DNA of 64,000 nucleotides from positions 434,001 through 498,000 of the forward strand of contig CAVXGQ010000004.1 of assembly GCA_963761425.1 (NCBI GenBank), written 5' to 3'. The notes under the pieces were generated by a model. The model saw only the letters and a program-made list of their open reading frames with translations. It was not told the origin of the DNA and ran no database searches. Positions 53,562 to 63,327 of this stretch are shown one piece after another; position 1 is the first letter of the stretch; each line of letters starts with the position of its first letter. Origin of the DNA: Bog-793 sp963761425. GTDB lineage: Bacteria; Actinomycetota; Acidimicrobiia; Acidimicrobiales; Bog-793. The position numbers were made by a program, and so were the translations under genes.

Positions 53562-54521
53562 TCAGGCGCCGAAGCGTTCGAGCAGCTCGTCCTCGGAGAA
53601 GCCTCCCGGTGGGTCACCCCGCCTGGCAACTTCGGTCGCCAGGCGCATCAGCTGCGTGTTTATCGGAGTCGGAACGCCGAAGAGGCGTCCGAGCAGCACG
53701 ATCTCTCCGTTCAGGTAGTCGGTCTCGACTGAGCCGGTATGCCGGGCGAGGCTCTGCCAGGTCGACCCTTCGGGGGGGTCCAAAGCTTTGGGATGGCGTC
53801 GCAGGTTCCGGTACCGCTCACGCCAGGTCGCGTTGTCGACGTAGGCGATGCCGGCAGCCTCGAGACACGCCACACCCTCGGCCCGGGCCAGCTCGGTGAG
53901 GCGTCCCGAGCCGGGTTCGCCGAGCAACGCCATCACTACATTGGCGAGGTTGGTGAGCAGCTTGGTGTATTTCCAGGCCATCACGTCGCCTCGGACCTCT
54001 GACCGGCAGGTCGAGCCGTCGAGCGCGGCGGACAGGCGCTCGGCGCAAGAGTCGACGCCGGAAGGGTAGCGACCGACCTCGAACATGCCGATGGTCGGCC
54101 AGCTGGCCACCGAGACGACGCCTGGTTCGAGGTGAGTGGCCATGCACATCACGCAGATGCCGTAGACGTTGGGGAGCAGGCGCAGCGCAACGCGCTCATT
54201 GTCAACCCCGTTCTGTGCGCAGGCGACCGCGATCTCGGGTGGTGCCGCCTGGGATAACTCGGCGAGCGCGTCCGCAGTCTGGTGGCTCTTTACCGCCAGC
54301 ACGACGACGTCGTCCGGGTTGAGCTCGAGCGCGGCCGGATGATCGACGACCGGGATACGCAGGGTCGCGGTGCGCTCCGGTGTCCTGAAGACGAGCCCAC
54401 CTGCGATGAGGGCCTCGTAGTGCGCGCCCCGTGCGATGAGGGCGACCTCATGACCTTGTTGGTGCAGATAGGCGCCGATCGTCCCCCCGATCGCACCGGC
54501 ACCGTAGATGACGATCCTCAA
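53562..54521 (-). CDS. Ketopantoate reductase-like (ApbA/PanE) oxidoreductase
   Basis: The product is about 319 aa from TTG 54521 (LRIVIYGAGAIGGTIGAYLH), chosen because GAGG precedes it. The NADPH-binding GAGAIGG, VLAVKSHQTADAL and CAQNGVDNE, and the C-terminal KYTKLLTNLANVV with the family Lys, match ApbA/PanE. In a sugar gene neighbourhood it could act on a 2-oxo acid other than ketopantoate. Confidence 0.82.
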   Translation of the reverse strand: MRIVIYGAGAIGGTIGAYLHQQGHEVALIARGAHYEALIAGGLVFRTPERTATLRIPVVDHPAALELNPDDVVVLAVKSHQTADALAELSQAAPPEIAVACAQNGVDNERVALRLLPNVYGICVMCMATHLEPGVVSVASWPTIGMFEVGRYPSGVDSCAERLSAALDGSTCRSEVRGDVMAWKYTKLLTNLANVVMALLGEPGSGRLTELARAEGVACLEAAGIAYVDNATWRERYRNLRRHPKALDPPEGSTWQSLARHTGSVETDYLNGEIVLLGRLFGVPTPINTQLMRLATEVARRGDPPGGFSEDELLERFGA

Positions 54522-55072
54522 CGCGTCCTCAACTCCTCTCTCGGCCCTAGCCCGAGCCGAGCCTGGCACCAACGGTAGGCCCCGATCGCCAGGCGTTCAC
54601 ACGGTCCGGAGGCGGCTTGGCCGCCGCGAGGGTGGCAGGCCGAACCGGGAGCTGTCGGCGGATCGGAACGACGACTGGCGTGGTGCCGCGCTCGGGTCTG
54701 GCAGCCGAGACGCCAGTGGGGCGGAGCCTTCCGTCGGACCGGGCCCGCAGAATCATGGGAGGATCTCCCGGCGCGAGGTGGGGCCAGTCGCGCCGTTGCC
54801 GCCCGTCGAAGACATCGGGCCCACCGGTAGGGGGTGGACCCGCAGACGACGAACTCCTGTGGCTGGTCCGGTCCCGGTCCCCTGCGCCACCCGGCGGTTC
54901 ATGTCGGTTCCTGTTCGGACGAACGCCCAGGTCCAGGCCCAGGTGCGAGCTCTGCGCTTCTCGGAGCCGCCGCCGGTCCGCGCCCCCGGCACCCAAGGCG
55001 TATCCCGTCCTGGTCGGTTTCATTCGGGCGTATGGTTCGCGCCAGAGCAGGAACCGAGAGAGGGGGACCGTG
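54522..55072. other. Gene-free divergent region
   Basis: 550 bases, no gene supported despite long GC-driven open frames. Confidence 0.4.
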
Positions 55073-55486
55073 ATGGATGACACCGTCCGACGAGTTGACT
55101 ACTACTACGTGACTGTTCCAAACGCTCCGGGAGAAGGGGAGAGGGTCCTTACGGCGCTGCGGGACAACGGCGTCGATCTGCTCGCCTGTCTCGGGTTCCC
55201 GGCTGAGGGCGGTCGGTCACAGATCGATCTCGTGCCGGTGGATTCTGCCGCACTTCGTCGCGGGGCGGAGCGAGCGGGACTCACGCTGAGCGAGGCCAAG
55301 CGCGCATTCCTCGTTCAGGGTGATGATCGCATCGGTGCCGTGGAAGCCACGACAGCCAAGCTTTCCGCTGCAGGGGTGAACGTCACCGCGGTCACTGGCG
55401 TCGGTGACGGCTTCGGGCACTTCGGCATGATGATCTGGGTCAAGCCCGACGACTATGAGCGGGCGGCGGGTGCGCTAGGCGTCTGA
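55073..55486 (+). CDS. ACT-domain-like small protein
   Basis: The product is 137 aa with two ACT-like halves. YYYVTVPNAPGEGERVLTAL, RDNGVDLLACLGFP is the first and FLVQGDDRIGAVEATTAKLS, AAGVNVTAVTGV the second. ACT domains bind amino acids or similar ligands. There is no attached enzyme domain. The ATG at 55073 has GAGAGGGGG upstream; GTG 55070 is adjacent. Confidence 0.65.
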   Translation: MDDTVRRVDYYYVTVPNAPGEGERVLTALRDNGVDLLACLGFPAEGGRSQIDLVPVDSAALRRGAERAGLTLSEAKRAFLVQGDDRIGAVEATTAKLSAAGVNVTAVTGVGDGFGHFGMMIWVKPDDYERAAGALGV

Positions 55487-55929
55487 GAATCGGTGATCCC
55501 GGAGCGGGTTGGGATTCGCCGTCCCTTCGGGTCAGACCCTTCGGAGGCGAGAAGGGAGCCTTGCCGGCGGTTTCGGCCGGGAGTGAGGTCGCGAGGACCG
55601 TGAGGTCTCGCCAGAGGGTGCGCGCCCTCGACCTCGCCTAGAATATTCGGGAGATTGCATCTTGGGCCTTCCCGGTGACGTCGGGGGAAGGCCGCCGTGC
55701 GGAACTCGAACCAGGTCGCCGGGCGAGAGCGCCCGACCGCGCCCGGCGGGGTCGCGAACGCCAGGAACGGCCGGGGCGAATCGAGCGGTCGTTAATCTGT
55801 TCGGGAAGTCGCGGCGCGGCGTTCCCCGGGGGACGGACGGGCATCCGAGCCGATGTCGCTGTCTCGTTCGGGGGGACGATGGGATGTCGCAATTCGGTCG
55901 GTTCAGGGCCTGGCCGAGGGGGATGAGCG
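55487..55929. other. Gene-free spacer
   Basis: 440 bases with no supported gene. TAGAATATTCGGGAG near 55640 is AT-rich and may include a promoter. Confidence 0.4.
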
Positions 55930-56562
55930 ATGGCTGACGTCTCGCGTGGTGTGACCACCACCTTGCCGGTTGTCGAGGTGACGCCCGGCCACCCGGCTGC
56001 CCCACCCGTACCAGGGTTCCAGATCGTGCCGGTAAAGGGACTCCCGATAGTGGCCGCGGTGCTGGCTGGTCTGGTGGCGGTCATAGCGACCAACACCTTG
56101 TGGGGCATCGACTTCTTCCACGTTGTCGGGGGCGCCATGTGGACCGCGCTCGACCTCTTCCTCGGGTTCGTGATCGGCCCGATACTTCGACGGCTCTCGG
56201 TGCCGGCCAGGATCGAGCTCACCACCCGGCTCATGCCAAAGATGATCCTGATCATGCCAACCCTCGTCGCCTGCACCCTGGCGGCGGGATGGCAACTTGC
56301 CCGGCACCTCGGGGATCTGGCGAGCAGCTATCCGGAGCATGGCTGGCTAGTGGCCGCATTCGTCGTAGTGGCGATGATGTCGGTGATTGCCCTCGGGTTC
56401 TTGGAGCCCGCCAACGTCGCCGTGCTCTTCGAGCTCAAGAAGCCGCGACCCGACGGAGAGGTGATCGCCAGGTTGATGCGCCGCTTCATCCTGACTGCGG
56501 GGGTCACCGGAGCCATGCAAGTCGTCACACTGCTGATCATGACGAGAGTCGCCACCGCATGA
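55930..56562 (+). CDS. Polytopic membrane protein (DUF2269-like)
   Basis: The product is 210 aa with about five membrane helices. FFHVVGGAMWTALDLFLGFV resembles the second helix of DUF2269-type and CopD-like proteins (HVxGaxxW), with a His in a helix that could bind metal or heme. The ATG has AGGGGGATGAG upstream. It overlaps the next membrane gene by 4 bases, so they are likely partners. Confidence 0.6.
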   Translation: MADVSRGVTTTLPVVEVTPGHPAAPPVPGFQIVPVKGLPIVAAVLAGLVAVIATNTLWGIDFFHVVGGAMWTALDLFLGFVIGPILRRLSVPARIELTTRLMPKMILIMPTLVACTLAAGWQLARHLGDLASSYPEHGWLVAAFVVVAMMSVIALGFLEPANVAVLFELKKPRPDGEVIARLMRRFILTAGVTGAMQVVTLLIMTRVATA

Positions 56563-56996
56563 CCGGCCCAGAATCCACCTCGCCGTCGGTGCTTGATCGC
56601 CGTCTGCCGCCTGTCGCGCAGCTGACGGTGGCGTCGCTCATTCTCATGCTGTCGAGCGGCGTTTATCTGGCGGCCCACTTGCCCCGAACGCCTCCGCTCG
56701 GCCCGGTGGTCGGGCTGCTGATCGCAGGCTCGGTCCTCACCGTCGTGGCGATGGTTTTGCTCAGCCGCGTTCGGCCCTTTGCGTGGGGCACGTTCTTCCT
56801 GGTCGCGCGGTGGGCACTACTCGCCTATGCCGTGCTCTCGGCAGTTGGGGCGTTCGTCTTTCTCTACGACCACACCCGCGGATCTACGTTGGCGGTACTA
56901 CTTTGCACGTTGGTCGTGTTCGCGATCGACGTGCCCACCGTGATCGCCTTCACCGTGGCTCGCTACGAGCAGACCACGCGGGGACCTCAGGGTTGA
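56559..56996 (+). CDS. Small polytopic membrane protein
   Basis: The product is 145 aa with four membrane helices (LTVASLILMLSSGVYLAAHL, VVGLLIAGSVLTVVAMVLL and two more). The start ATG overlaps the stop of the DUF2269-like gene. No family is recognised. Tight coupling suggests one membrane complex. Confidence 0.6.
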   Translation: MTGPESTSPSVLDRRLPPVAQLTVASLILMLSSGVYLAAHLPRTPPLGPVVGLLIAGSVLTVVAMVLLSRVRPFAWGTFFLVARWALLAYAVLSAVGAFVFLYDHTRGSTLAVLLCTLVVFAIDVPTVIAFTVARYEQTTRGPQG

Positions 56997-57127
56997 ACGC
57001 GTCACCGTCCGCTTCCCGCGCGTACCGGCAGCTCCTCTGGCGAGGCGGCGCCGGACGGCCGGCACCTCGCACCGCCGCGGCGCTCCCGTATGGGCGTGGT
57101 CAGAGGTCGCGGTTCAGGAGCGAGGTG

Positions 57128-58222
57128 TCACGACCGTACGTCGTCTATCCGAACTGGCCTGTTCTGGCGTGAGGATTCGCGTGCGGCGGTAAGGAACTGC
57201 AGGACGGCGCGAGCCTCGTCGGCCGACCAGAGAAGCTCTCCGTCGGGGTTGCCGCGCAGCCAGCGGATGAACTTACGGCTGGAATCACGGAACGACGAGC
57301 CCCAGTCGTCGTCCAGGGCGTGATAGGTGCGGGATTCGCCGTCGACGTAGACCTCGACCGAGGGTTCCTGACGGACTCGGGCAGTGCATCGATTGACTCG
57401 AACGAAGCCCTTTCGTCCCTGGACTTCGAAACGCTCGTCGCTCGTGTAGTACTTCGACGGAGTGAGCATGTCGATCCCGAGGGTGACGTCCCACACCCCC
57501 CGCAAGCCACTCTCGTGGTTCCACATCACCGTGGTGGGTGCGTCGATCGTGAAGCCTGGACCGATCTCGGTCTCGCCGATCCAGGCCATCACGTCGCGAA
57601 CCGGACCGAACAGCCAGAGCGCGACCGAGAACTTATGCCAGCCGTCGTCGTACACGAGTATCCCGCCGACGTCCTTCGCCTGCTCGAACTGCCACAACCA
57701 CGTTTCGAGGGGGACGTCCCAGCCACCCTTGCCCGTGGCCACCATCTTCATGTGGAACCCGCTCGGTTCTCCGATCTCGCCGGATTCGACGATTCTGCGC
57801 ATCACACGCAGTGGCTCGTAAAAGACGTAGTTCTCCATCACTCGTAGCACGCGTCTGGCGCGCCTGGCGGCCCGGATCATTTCGTCGGCCTCGGCCAGGT
57901 TGGCGGCCATGGGCTTCTGCAGGTTCACGTGAAAGCCGGCGCCCAGGGCGGCGCAGGTGACTTCGCAGTGGAGCGGAGATGGCACCAGGACCTCGACGAC
58001 GTCCATCTCGTGTGCGAGGAAGCTTCCCAGTTCGGTATAGCGACCGGCCTCAGGCCATTCCGATCCGCGGTCGGCGACCTTCGCCTCGTCAGGATCGCAG
58101 AGTGCGACAACCTCGGCCTCGGGGAAGTCGCGGTAGGCGACGATGTTGAGATCGTAAATCCGGCCCAAACCCACGATCCCGACCCGCGTCGGCCTCTCTG
58201 TGGGCACCAAGGCCTGGCTCAC
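57128..58222 (-). CDS. Gfo/Idh/MocA-family oxidoreductase
   Basis: The product is 364 aa. The NAD(P)-binding GIVGLGRIYDLNIVAY, then EVVALCDPDEAK, and the catalytic-lysine motif HVNLQKPMAAN (usual EKP as QKP) are present. The C-terminal half has VYDDGWHKFSVALWLFG with the conserved Asp/His. Such enzymes oxidise or reduce sugars and inositols. With the isomerase, kinase and aldolase nearby it probably belongs to sugar catabolism. The start is GTG 58222. Confidence 0.85.
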   Translation of the reverse strand: MSQALVPTERPTRVGIVGLGRIYDLNIVAYRDFPEAEVVALCDPDEAKVADRGSEWPEAGRYTELGSFLAHEMDVVEVLVPSPLHCEVTCAALGAGFHVNLQKPMAANLAEADEMIRAARRARRVLRVMENYVFYEPLRVMRRIVESGEIGEPSGFHMKMVATGKGGWDVPLETWLWQFEQAKDVGGILVYDDGWHKFSVALWLFGPVRDVMAWIGETEIGPGFTIDAPTTVMWNHESGLRGVWDVTLGIDMLTPSKYYTSDERFEVQGRKGFVRVNRCTARVRQEPSVEVYVDGESRTYHALDDDWGSSFRDSSRKFIRWLRGNPDGELLWSADEARAVLQFLTAARESSRQNRPVRIDDVRS

Positions 58223-58343
58223 CAGGAAGACCCTACCGGTCCCGCCGCTTCTTGAAACGCGGAAGGCGGCAAGTCAAATTGGCCGTCCAGCATGGAGAGA
58301 CCTACTTCAGCACGAGCGGGGGATTGCCGCGACGCTCTGGGGT

Positions 58344-59618
58344 TCAACGGTCCGCGTAGACGAGGATTTCGCCGGTGTATACGGCCACCCACACGTCTCC
58401 GGTTGTGGCGTCGTAGGTCACTCCCACCGGGTTCACCCCGGTCGGCACGGTCTGGAGCAAGGTCAGGTCCGAGGCGCGCAACTTGGTCATCGTGTCCGAG
58501 AGGTAGTTCACGACGTAGAGCGAGCGACCGTCGGTCGAGATCGCCAGTGATCGACAGTCCGCTCCGGTGTGTACCTCGGCGACCACCCGGTCGTCGCTTA
58601 GGTCGACCTTCACCACATCGCCAGGGGCGTTGAGCGAGACGTAAAGGTAACGGCCGTCAGGACTGATCACCACGTGACGTGGGTTATCCCCCACGAAGAA
58701 GGAGCCTTCGACCGAGAGCGTCTTCAAGTTGACCTTGACGACCATGTCACTCCCCATGATTGCGACATAAGCGGTCGAGGAGTCGGGCGAGATCGCGATG
58801 CCACGGGGGTACGCGCCCATCGGGAGCACGCGCACCTCGCGGTGGGCAGCAACGTTCACGACGCTCAGGTTGAACGAGCACCAGTTGGAAACGAGGAGGT
58901 AGCGGTCGTTCGGCGTCACCGCGAGGAACTTCGGAACCAGTCCAACCTCGATCACCTGGTCGATCGTGAGCGTGCGGGTGTTGATGCGGTAGACGTAGCT
59001 GTTGGTGTCCCCGGCGGCCTCAGCGGAGGCCGGCGTACAGGTGTCGCTTCCCTCCGGGCCGAAACCGGTGCCGTACATGGAGTAATTCGAGACATAGGCG
59101 TAGCGCGCGTTGGGGGAGAAGGCAGCCTCGACGGGGGCGCCGTGAGTAATGCCGGGATGGCCCGGGAATCCGAACTGCGCCATGTTGACGGTATCGGGGA
59201 TCGTGCGCACGAGCCGTCCGTTGCTGTCGTAGACGGTGATCGTGTGCCGATACATCATGTTCTGGGCGAAAACGAGTCCGGTGTCAGAGGCGTCGACCGA
59301 CTTTGGCGAGATGTCCCCGCCGATTGTGTCGATGAGGGTCAGCCGTCTTAGGTCCGAAGGTTTTCCTGGTGGCACGTGACGGAAGGGCGAGGTCGTGGTC
59401 GTCGATCCGGAGCGCGCCGGCCGACCGAAGACCGCGGAACTGGTGAGGCCAAAGACGCCTCGTGCGGTCGCCACGGGCGTCAACGGGTTGGACGGATGCC
59501 ACGACGCGAGCGAGGTGAGCGGAATCGCCGTGGCGACCAAAACGGTGCCGGTCGCCCGGGCAATCCGCGTGGAGCACGCCAGCCAGCGGGGTCGCGCCAA
59601 GCCGTCGCAAATGTTCAC
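58344..59618 (-). CDS. Secreted YVTN-type beta-propeller protein
   Basis: The product is 424 aa. A signal-like segment (ATGTVLVATAIPLTSLASW) is followed by repeats with the YVTN pattern: RYAYVSNYSMYG, DRYLLVSNWCSFNLSVVN, SSTAYVAIMGSDMVVKVN, GRYLYVSLNAPGDVVKVD, GRSLYVVNYLSDTMTKL. These fit a seven-bladed propeller of about 45 residues per blade. Extracellular binding or a surface role is inferred. A partial inverted copy lies immediately upstream at 59697-59951. Confidence 0.82.
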   Translation of the reverse strand: MNICDGLARPRWLACSTRIARATGTVLVATAIPLTSLASWHPSNPLTPVATARGVFGLTSSAVFGRPARSGSTTTTSPFRHVPPGKPSDLRRLTLIDTIGGDISPKSVDASDTGLVFAQNMMYRHTITVYDSNGRLVRTIPDTVNMAQFGFPGHPGITHGAPVEAAFSPNARYAYVSNYSMYGTGFGPEGSDTCTPASAEAAGDTNSYVYRINTRTLTIDQVIEVGLVPKFLAVTPNDRYLLVSNWCSFNLSVVNVAAHREVRVLPMGAYPRGIAISPDSSTAYVAIMGSDMVVKVNLKTLSVEGSFFVGDNPRHVVISPDGRYLYVSLNAPGDVVKVDLSDDRVVAEVHTGADCRSLAISTDGRSLYVVNYLSDTMTKLRASDLTLLQTVPTGVNPVGVTYDATTGDVWVAVYTGEILVYADR

Positions 59619-59696
59619 GGTGTCTCCGTCCTTTCAATCGATGTTCCCACGATCTCAGCTGTCGGGGTGGAGATCTCCCATGCCGTTACGCCCCGA

Positions 59697-59951
59697 CCGT
59701 TGATCGACCAGGTGATCGAGGTCGGTGTGGTGCCGAAGTTCTTCGCGGTGACGCCGGACGACCGCTATCTCCTCGTTTCCAAGAGGTGCTCGTTCAACCT
59801 GAGCGTCGTGAACCCGACTGCCCACCGCGAGGTGCGCGTACCCCCGTGGCATCGCGATCTCGCCCGACCCCTCGACCGCTTATGTCGCAATCATGGGGAG
59901 TGACATGGTCGTCAAGGTCAACTTGAAGACGCTCTCGGTCGAAGGCTCCAA
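59697..59951 (+). pseudogene. Inverted partial copy of the propeller gene
   Basis: The plus strand reads LIDQVIEVGVVPKFFAVTPD, DRYLLVSKRCSFNLSVVN, matching the propeller gene around 58985-58700 on the other strand. Compared with the parent, the copy lacks 17 bases between two GCGCG strings, which shifts the frame. It then continues, nearly identical at DNA level, to GGTCGAAGGCTCC at 59951. It lacks both ends and cannot make a propeller. Confidence 0.85.
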
Positions 59952-59956
59952 TGCGG

Positions 59957-60199
59957 CTAGTTGGCGGTCGGCAACAGGCTCTTCACGTGTTCGATCTGGT
60001 CACCGGGTACATCTCGCTGTTGTTTGCAGTTCGGACAAACCGTGACGTGGCGAAAGCGCACCGGAAACACGGGAATGAAGAACAAGGTGAGCCATCTGGT
60101 CACTTTGTAGAGGACCAGCTGTCCGGAGTTGCAGTTTCCACATGGCAATGCGATGACGCCCAGCTTCTTGCTGCGTCGACGGATCCCAAAGATGATCAC
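59957..60199 (-). CDS. Small zinc-ribbon protein
   Basis: The product is 80 aa. VIIFGIRRRSKKLGVIALPC begins a pattern common to small zinc-ribbon (zinc_ribbon_15-like) proteins. CGNC and CPNC knuckles flank a hydrophobic TLFFIPVFPVRFRHVTV segment. The GTG at 60199 has GGAGG six bases upstream. Its stop lies 5 bases from the inverted propeller copy. Confidence 0.75.
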   Translation of the reverse strand: MIIFGIRRRSKKLGVIALPCGNCNSGQLVLYKVTRWLTLFFIPVFPVRFRHVTVCPNCKQQRDVPGDQIEHVKSLLPTAN

Positions 60200-60451
60200 G
60201 GTGCCTCCGATCCGTTGTTGGAGCGTTCCAACGGCGCAACCGTACCGACTAAGGGTTTGGCCCTGTGGTGGCGCCACCGGTGGCGGGAGACAGGATATGG
60301 CCGTCCGGGGATCATCTCGCCAACGGAGGAGGAGCCGCGCACCGGGCTCTTGGGGTTGCCGCCGGGACCCGGATGATCTGCCGGTAGCGTTGACTGGCCT
60401 TTCCGGCTGACGGACTTGGCGCGGCAAAACCGATCCTGACGAGAAGAACTT

Positions 60452-63169
60452 TTGGAACCAACCTCCAGCGGCAAGACTGCGGCCATGGCCGTGGCGGTCG
60501 GCATCCCAGTCGCGGATCTGGAGCTAGTCGATGCGGCCGCGCTCTCCCCCGAAGACGTGCTCCGGCGCCTCGGAAGCGGACCCAACGGGCTTTCGTCGGA
60601 TGACGTCGCCGAGCGTCTGCGCCAGTTCGGGACCAACTCGTTCGGCACCCATCGGGTGCATCCCACCGCGGTTCTTCTTCGCCAGATCCGCAACCCGATT
60701 CTCCTTCTCCTCCTCGGCGCGGCATTGGTCTCGGGGCTGACCGGCGGAGGAACGAACGCCGTGATCATCGCGGTGATCGTCGCCCTCAGCGTCGGTCTGG
60801 GGTTCTTCAATGAGTACCGGGCCGAGCTAGCGATGGTGGAGCTCCGGGCCAAGATCCGTCAGGAGGCCGAGGTCCGCAGGGACGGACAAACGAGCCGGGT
60901 CCCGGTGACCGACCTCGTGCCCGGCGACATCGTGTCGCTCCGCATCGGCGGTCTCGTGCCGGCCGATCTCCGCTTGCTCGAGTGCGACGAGCTCGAATGC
61001 GACGAGGGCGTGCTGACCGGCGAATCGATGCCGGTGGCCAAGTCGGCGGCAGCTGTCGCCGGGCGCGAACCCCAAGATCAGCCCGGGTGCGCCTTCATGG
61101 GAACGATCGTCCACGAAGGGTCGGGTCTCGGCGTGGTCGTTCGGACCGGGTCGCGCACCGCCTTCGGGCAGATCGCCGCGGGACTGGCCGAGCGGCACGG
61201 CCAGACCGCCTTCGAAATGGGGCTGTCACGTTTCTCACGTTTCTTATTCATGGTTGCCGCCGTCCTGACGGGCTTCATCTTCATCATCAACGTGGCACTC
61301 GCCCGACCTCTCATCGACGCGCTGCTCTTCTCGCTCGCCATCGCCGTCGGCATTGCGCCCGAGATGATGCCCGCCATAGTGACAGTCAGCCTTTCGGCTG
61401 GTTCCAAGGCCTTGACGGAGAAGAAGGTTCTCGTGAAACGGCTCGTCGCCATCGAGGACCTGGGGAATATCGAGATCCTCTTCACGGACAAAACCGGCAC
61501 CCTCACCGAGGGGGTGATCACCTTCGAGCGGGCCCTCGCCGCCGACGGACAGGCGGGTGAACGCCCGCTGCTTCTCGGGCTGGTGTGCAACGAAGCCGCC
61601 GTTACCGCCGACGGGCCGGTCGGGGGCAATGCGCTGGACCAAGCCCTGTGGTCGGCCCCCGGCGCCACGGCGAACGGTCCGGTCGCCCTCGAGGCGGCGA
61701 GGTACCAGAGAGTCGGCGTACTTCCTTTCGACCACGAGCGGCAGCTCGCCTCCGTCTTGGTGAAGGACCCCGGCGGAAAGCCGCTCCTGGTCACCAAGGG
61801 AGCGCCCGAGGTCGTCCTGGACCGGTGCGTGAATGTGCCGGATACGGCTCACCCGACCCTTGAGGCGCTGTTCAATGAGGGGGCCCGGGTGGTGGCCGTG
61901 GCCTCCCGTTCGGCCGATTCCGCCGACGCGCCACATCCCGAGGACGAGAAGGGGTTGGCGTTGGAGGGTTTCTTAACCTTCGCCGACCGACCGAAGGCGG
62001 ACGCGGGCAGTTCCATCGCCCAGCTCGAGCGTCTGGGCATCGAGGTCAAGGTCATCACCGGCGACAACGGTCTCGTCGCCGCCAAGGTGTGTTCGGAGAT
62101 CGGGCTCGCCTGCGCGGGGGTTCTCAGTGGCGCGCAGGTCGAGGCGCTCGACGACGCCCATCTCGAGGCGGCCATCCCGGCGACGACGGTCTTCGCCCGG
62201 ATCGGCCCCGATCAGAAGTCGCGCATCATCAAGGCGGCGCGCCGCGCCGGCAAGGACGTGGCGTTCCTCGGCGACGGGGTGAACGACGCGGTGGCGTTGC
62301 ACCATGCCGACGTGGGCATATCTGTGGACTCGGGCACCGACGTGGCCAAAGAGGCCGCCGACGTGGTGCTGCTCGAGAAGGACCTCGGCGTGTTGGCCGA
62401 CGGCGTCATGGAGGGGCGCCGCATCTTCGCCAACACGATGAAGTACGTCCTCATGGCTACCTCGTCGAACTTCGGCAACATGTTCAGCGCGGCCGGGGCC
62501 TCGATCTTCCTGTCGTTCCTGCCGATGCTGCCGTCGCAGATACTCCTCAACAACCTCCTGTACAACGCCGGGCAGCTCGTGATCCCGACCGACCGCGTCG
62601 ACCCCGAGGCGCTCGCACGACCGGCTGCTTGGGACATGAGGTTTATCCGGCGCTTCATGTCCATATTCGGTCCGGTCAGCTCGATCTTCGACTTCGCCAC
62701 CTTCGCCGTGATGCTCTGGTTGCTCCACGCCGGTCACGTCGAGTTCCGGTCGGGTTGGTTCGTCGAGTCGATCGCCACCCAGACCCTGGTCATCTACGTA
62801 ATCCGGACCCGCAGGATCCCCTTCGTGAAGAGCCGACCCAGCCTGGCGATGCTCATCGTGCCGACCGCGGCGGCCCTCATCGGCGCGGTGCTGCCGTTCA
62901 CCGGGCTCGCCAAGCTGCTGGGTTTCAAGCCCTTGCCGACCGCCTTCTTCCTGTGGCTGTTCGCCATGGTCGTCGTCTACCTGGTGCTCGTCGAGCTGGC
63001 CAAGACGCGCTTTTACCGTGTCCCCCATGCCGGGAGCCCACGACCGGCCCTCGCCCACGCCGAGCGTTTGGAGCGGAGCTTGCGTCGTCGGGCAGCCCGC
63101 TACGTGACGCACCCGGGCTCAAAGACCACCAGGAGCGGATTGAGCCGGATCTCGTCGTCGGGGGCCTAA
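60452..63169 (+). CDS. MgtA-like magnesium-translocating P-type ATPase
   Basis: The product is 905 aa. The P-type motifs are complete: VLTGESMPV (actuator), DKTGTLTEG with phosphorylated Asp346, KGAPEVV (nucleotide site) and GDGVNDAVALHHADVGI. AIAVGIAPEMMPAIVTVSLS and LPSQILLNNLLYNAGQLVIP with DRVD are the signatures of MgtA-type Mg2+ importers rather than Ca2+ pumps. Ten membrane helices are expected. TTG 60452 has GAGAAG at good spacing; ATG 60485 is the alternative. No Mg2+ riboswitch is evident upstream. Confidence 0.88.
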   Translation: MEPTSSGKTAAMAVAVGIPVADLELVDAAALSPEDVLRRLGSGPNGLSSDDVAERLRQFGTNSFGTHRVHPTAVLLRQIRNPILLLLLGAALVSGLTGGGTNAVIIAVIVALSVGLGFFNEYRAELAMVELRAKIRQEAEVRRDGQTSRVPVTDLVPGDIVSLRIGGLVPADLRLLECDELECDEGVLTGESMPVAKSAAAVAGREPQDQPGCAFMGTIVHEGSGLGVVVRTGSRTAFGQIAAGLAERHGQTAFEMGLSRFSRFLFMVAAVLTGFIFIINVALARPLIDALLFSLAIAVGIAPEMMPAIVTVSLSAGSKALTEKKVLVKRLVAIEDLGNIEILFTDKTGTLTEGVITFERALAADGQAGERPLLLGLVCNEAAVTADGPVGGNALDQALWSAPGATANGPVALEAARYQRVGVLPFDHERQLASVLVKDPGGKPLLVTKGAPEVVLDRCVNVPDTAHPTLEALFNEGARVVAVASRSADSADAPHPEDEKGLALEGFLTFADRPKADAGSSIAQLERLGIEVKVITGDNGLVAAKVCSEIGLACAGVLSGAQVEALDDAHLEAAIPATTVFARIGPDQKSRIIKAARRAGKDVAFLGDGVNDAVALHHADVGISVDSGTDVAKEAADVVLLEKDLGVLADGVMEGRRIFANTMKYVLMATSSNFGNMFSAAGASIFLSFLPMLPSQILLNNLLYNAGQLVIPTDRVDPEALARPAAWDMRFIRRFMSIFGPVSSIFDFATFAVMLWLLHAGHVEFRSGWFVESIATQTLVIYVIRTRRIPFVKSRPSLAMLIVPTAAALIGAVLPFTGLAKLLGFKPLPTAFFLWLFAMVVVYLVLVELAKTRFYRVPHAGSPRPALAHAERLERSLRRRAARYVTHPGSKTTRSGLSRISSSGA

Positions 63170-63327
63170 TCCCTCTCCCGGGCCGCGACGGACCGAGTCT
63201 TGCCGGCGCAGGCGGGGTTTTTGCGGGCCATGTTCGGATCTCCCACCGGGGTGCCGATCGTCTGTGTCTGACCAAGTTGCGCGCGACGTGGTCCCTTTCG
63301 ATCAGCTCGTGGGGTGCCACGCACGGT

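Noticed and set aside
60200..60451. Magnesium riboswitch upstream of the MgtA-like gene
   Set aside because: The leader is GC-rich with possible hairpins, but I could not match it to the M-box or mgtA leader consensus.
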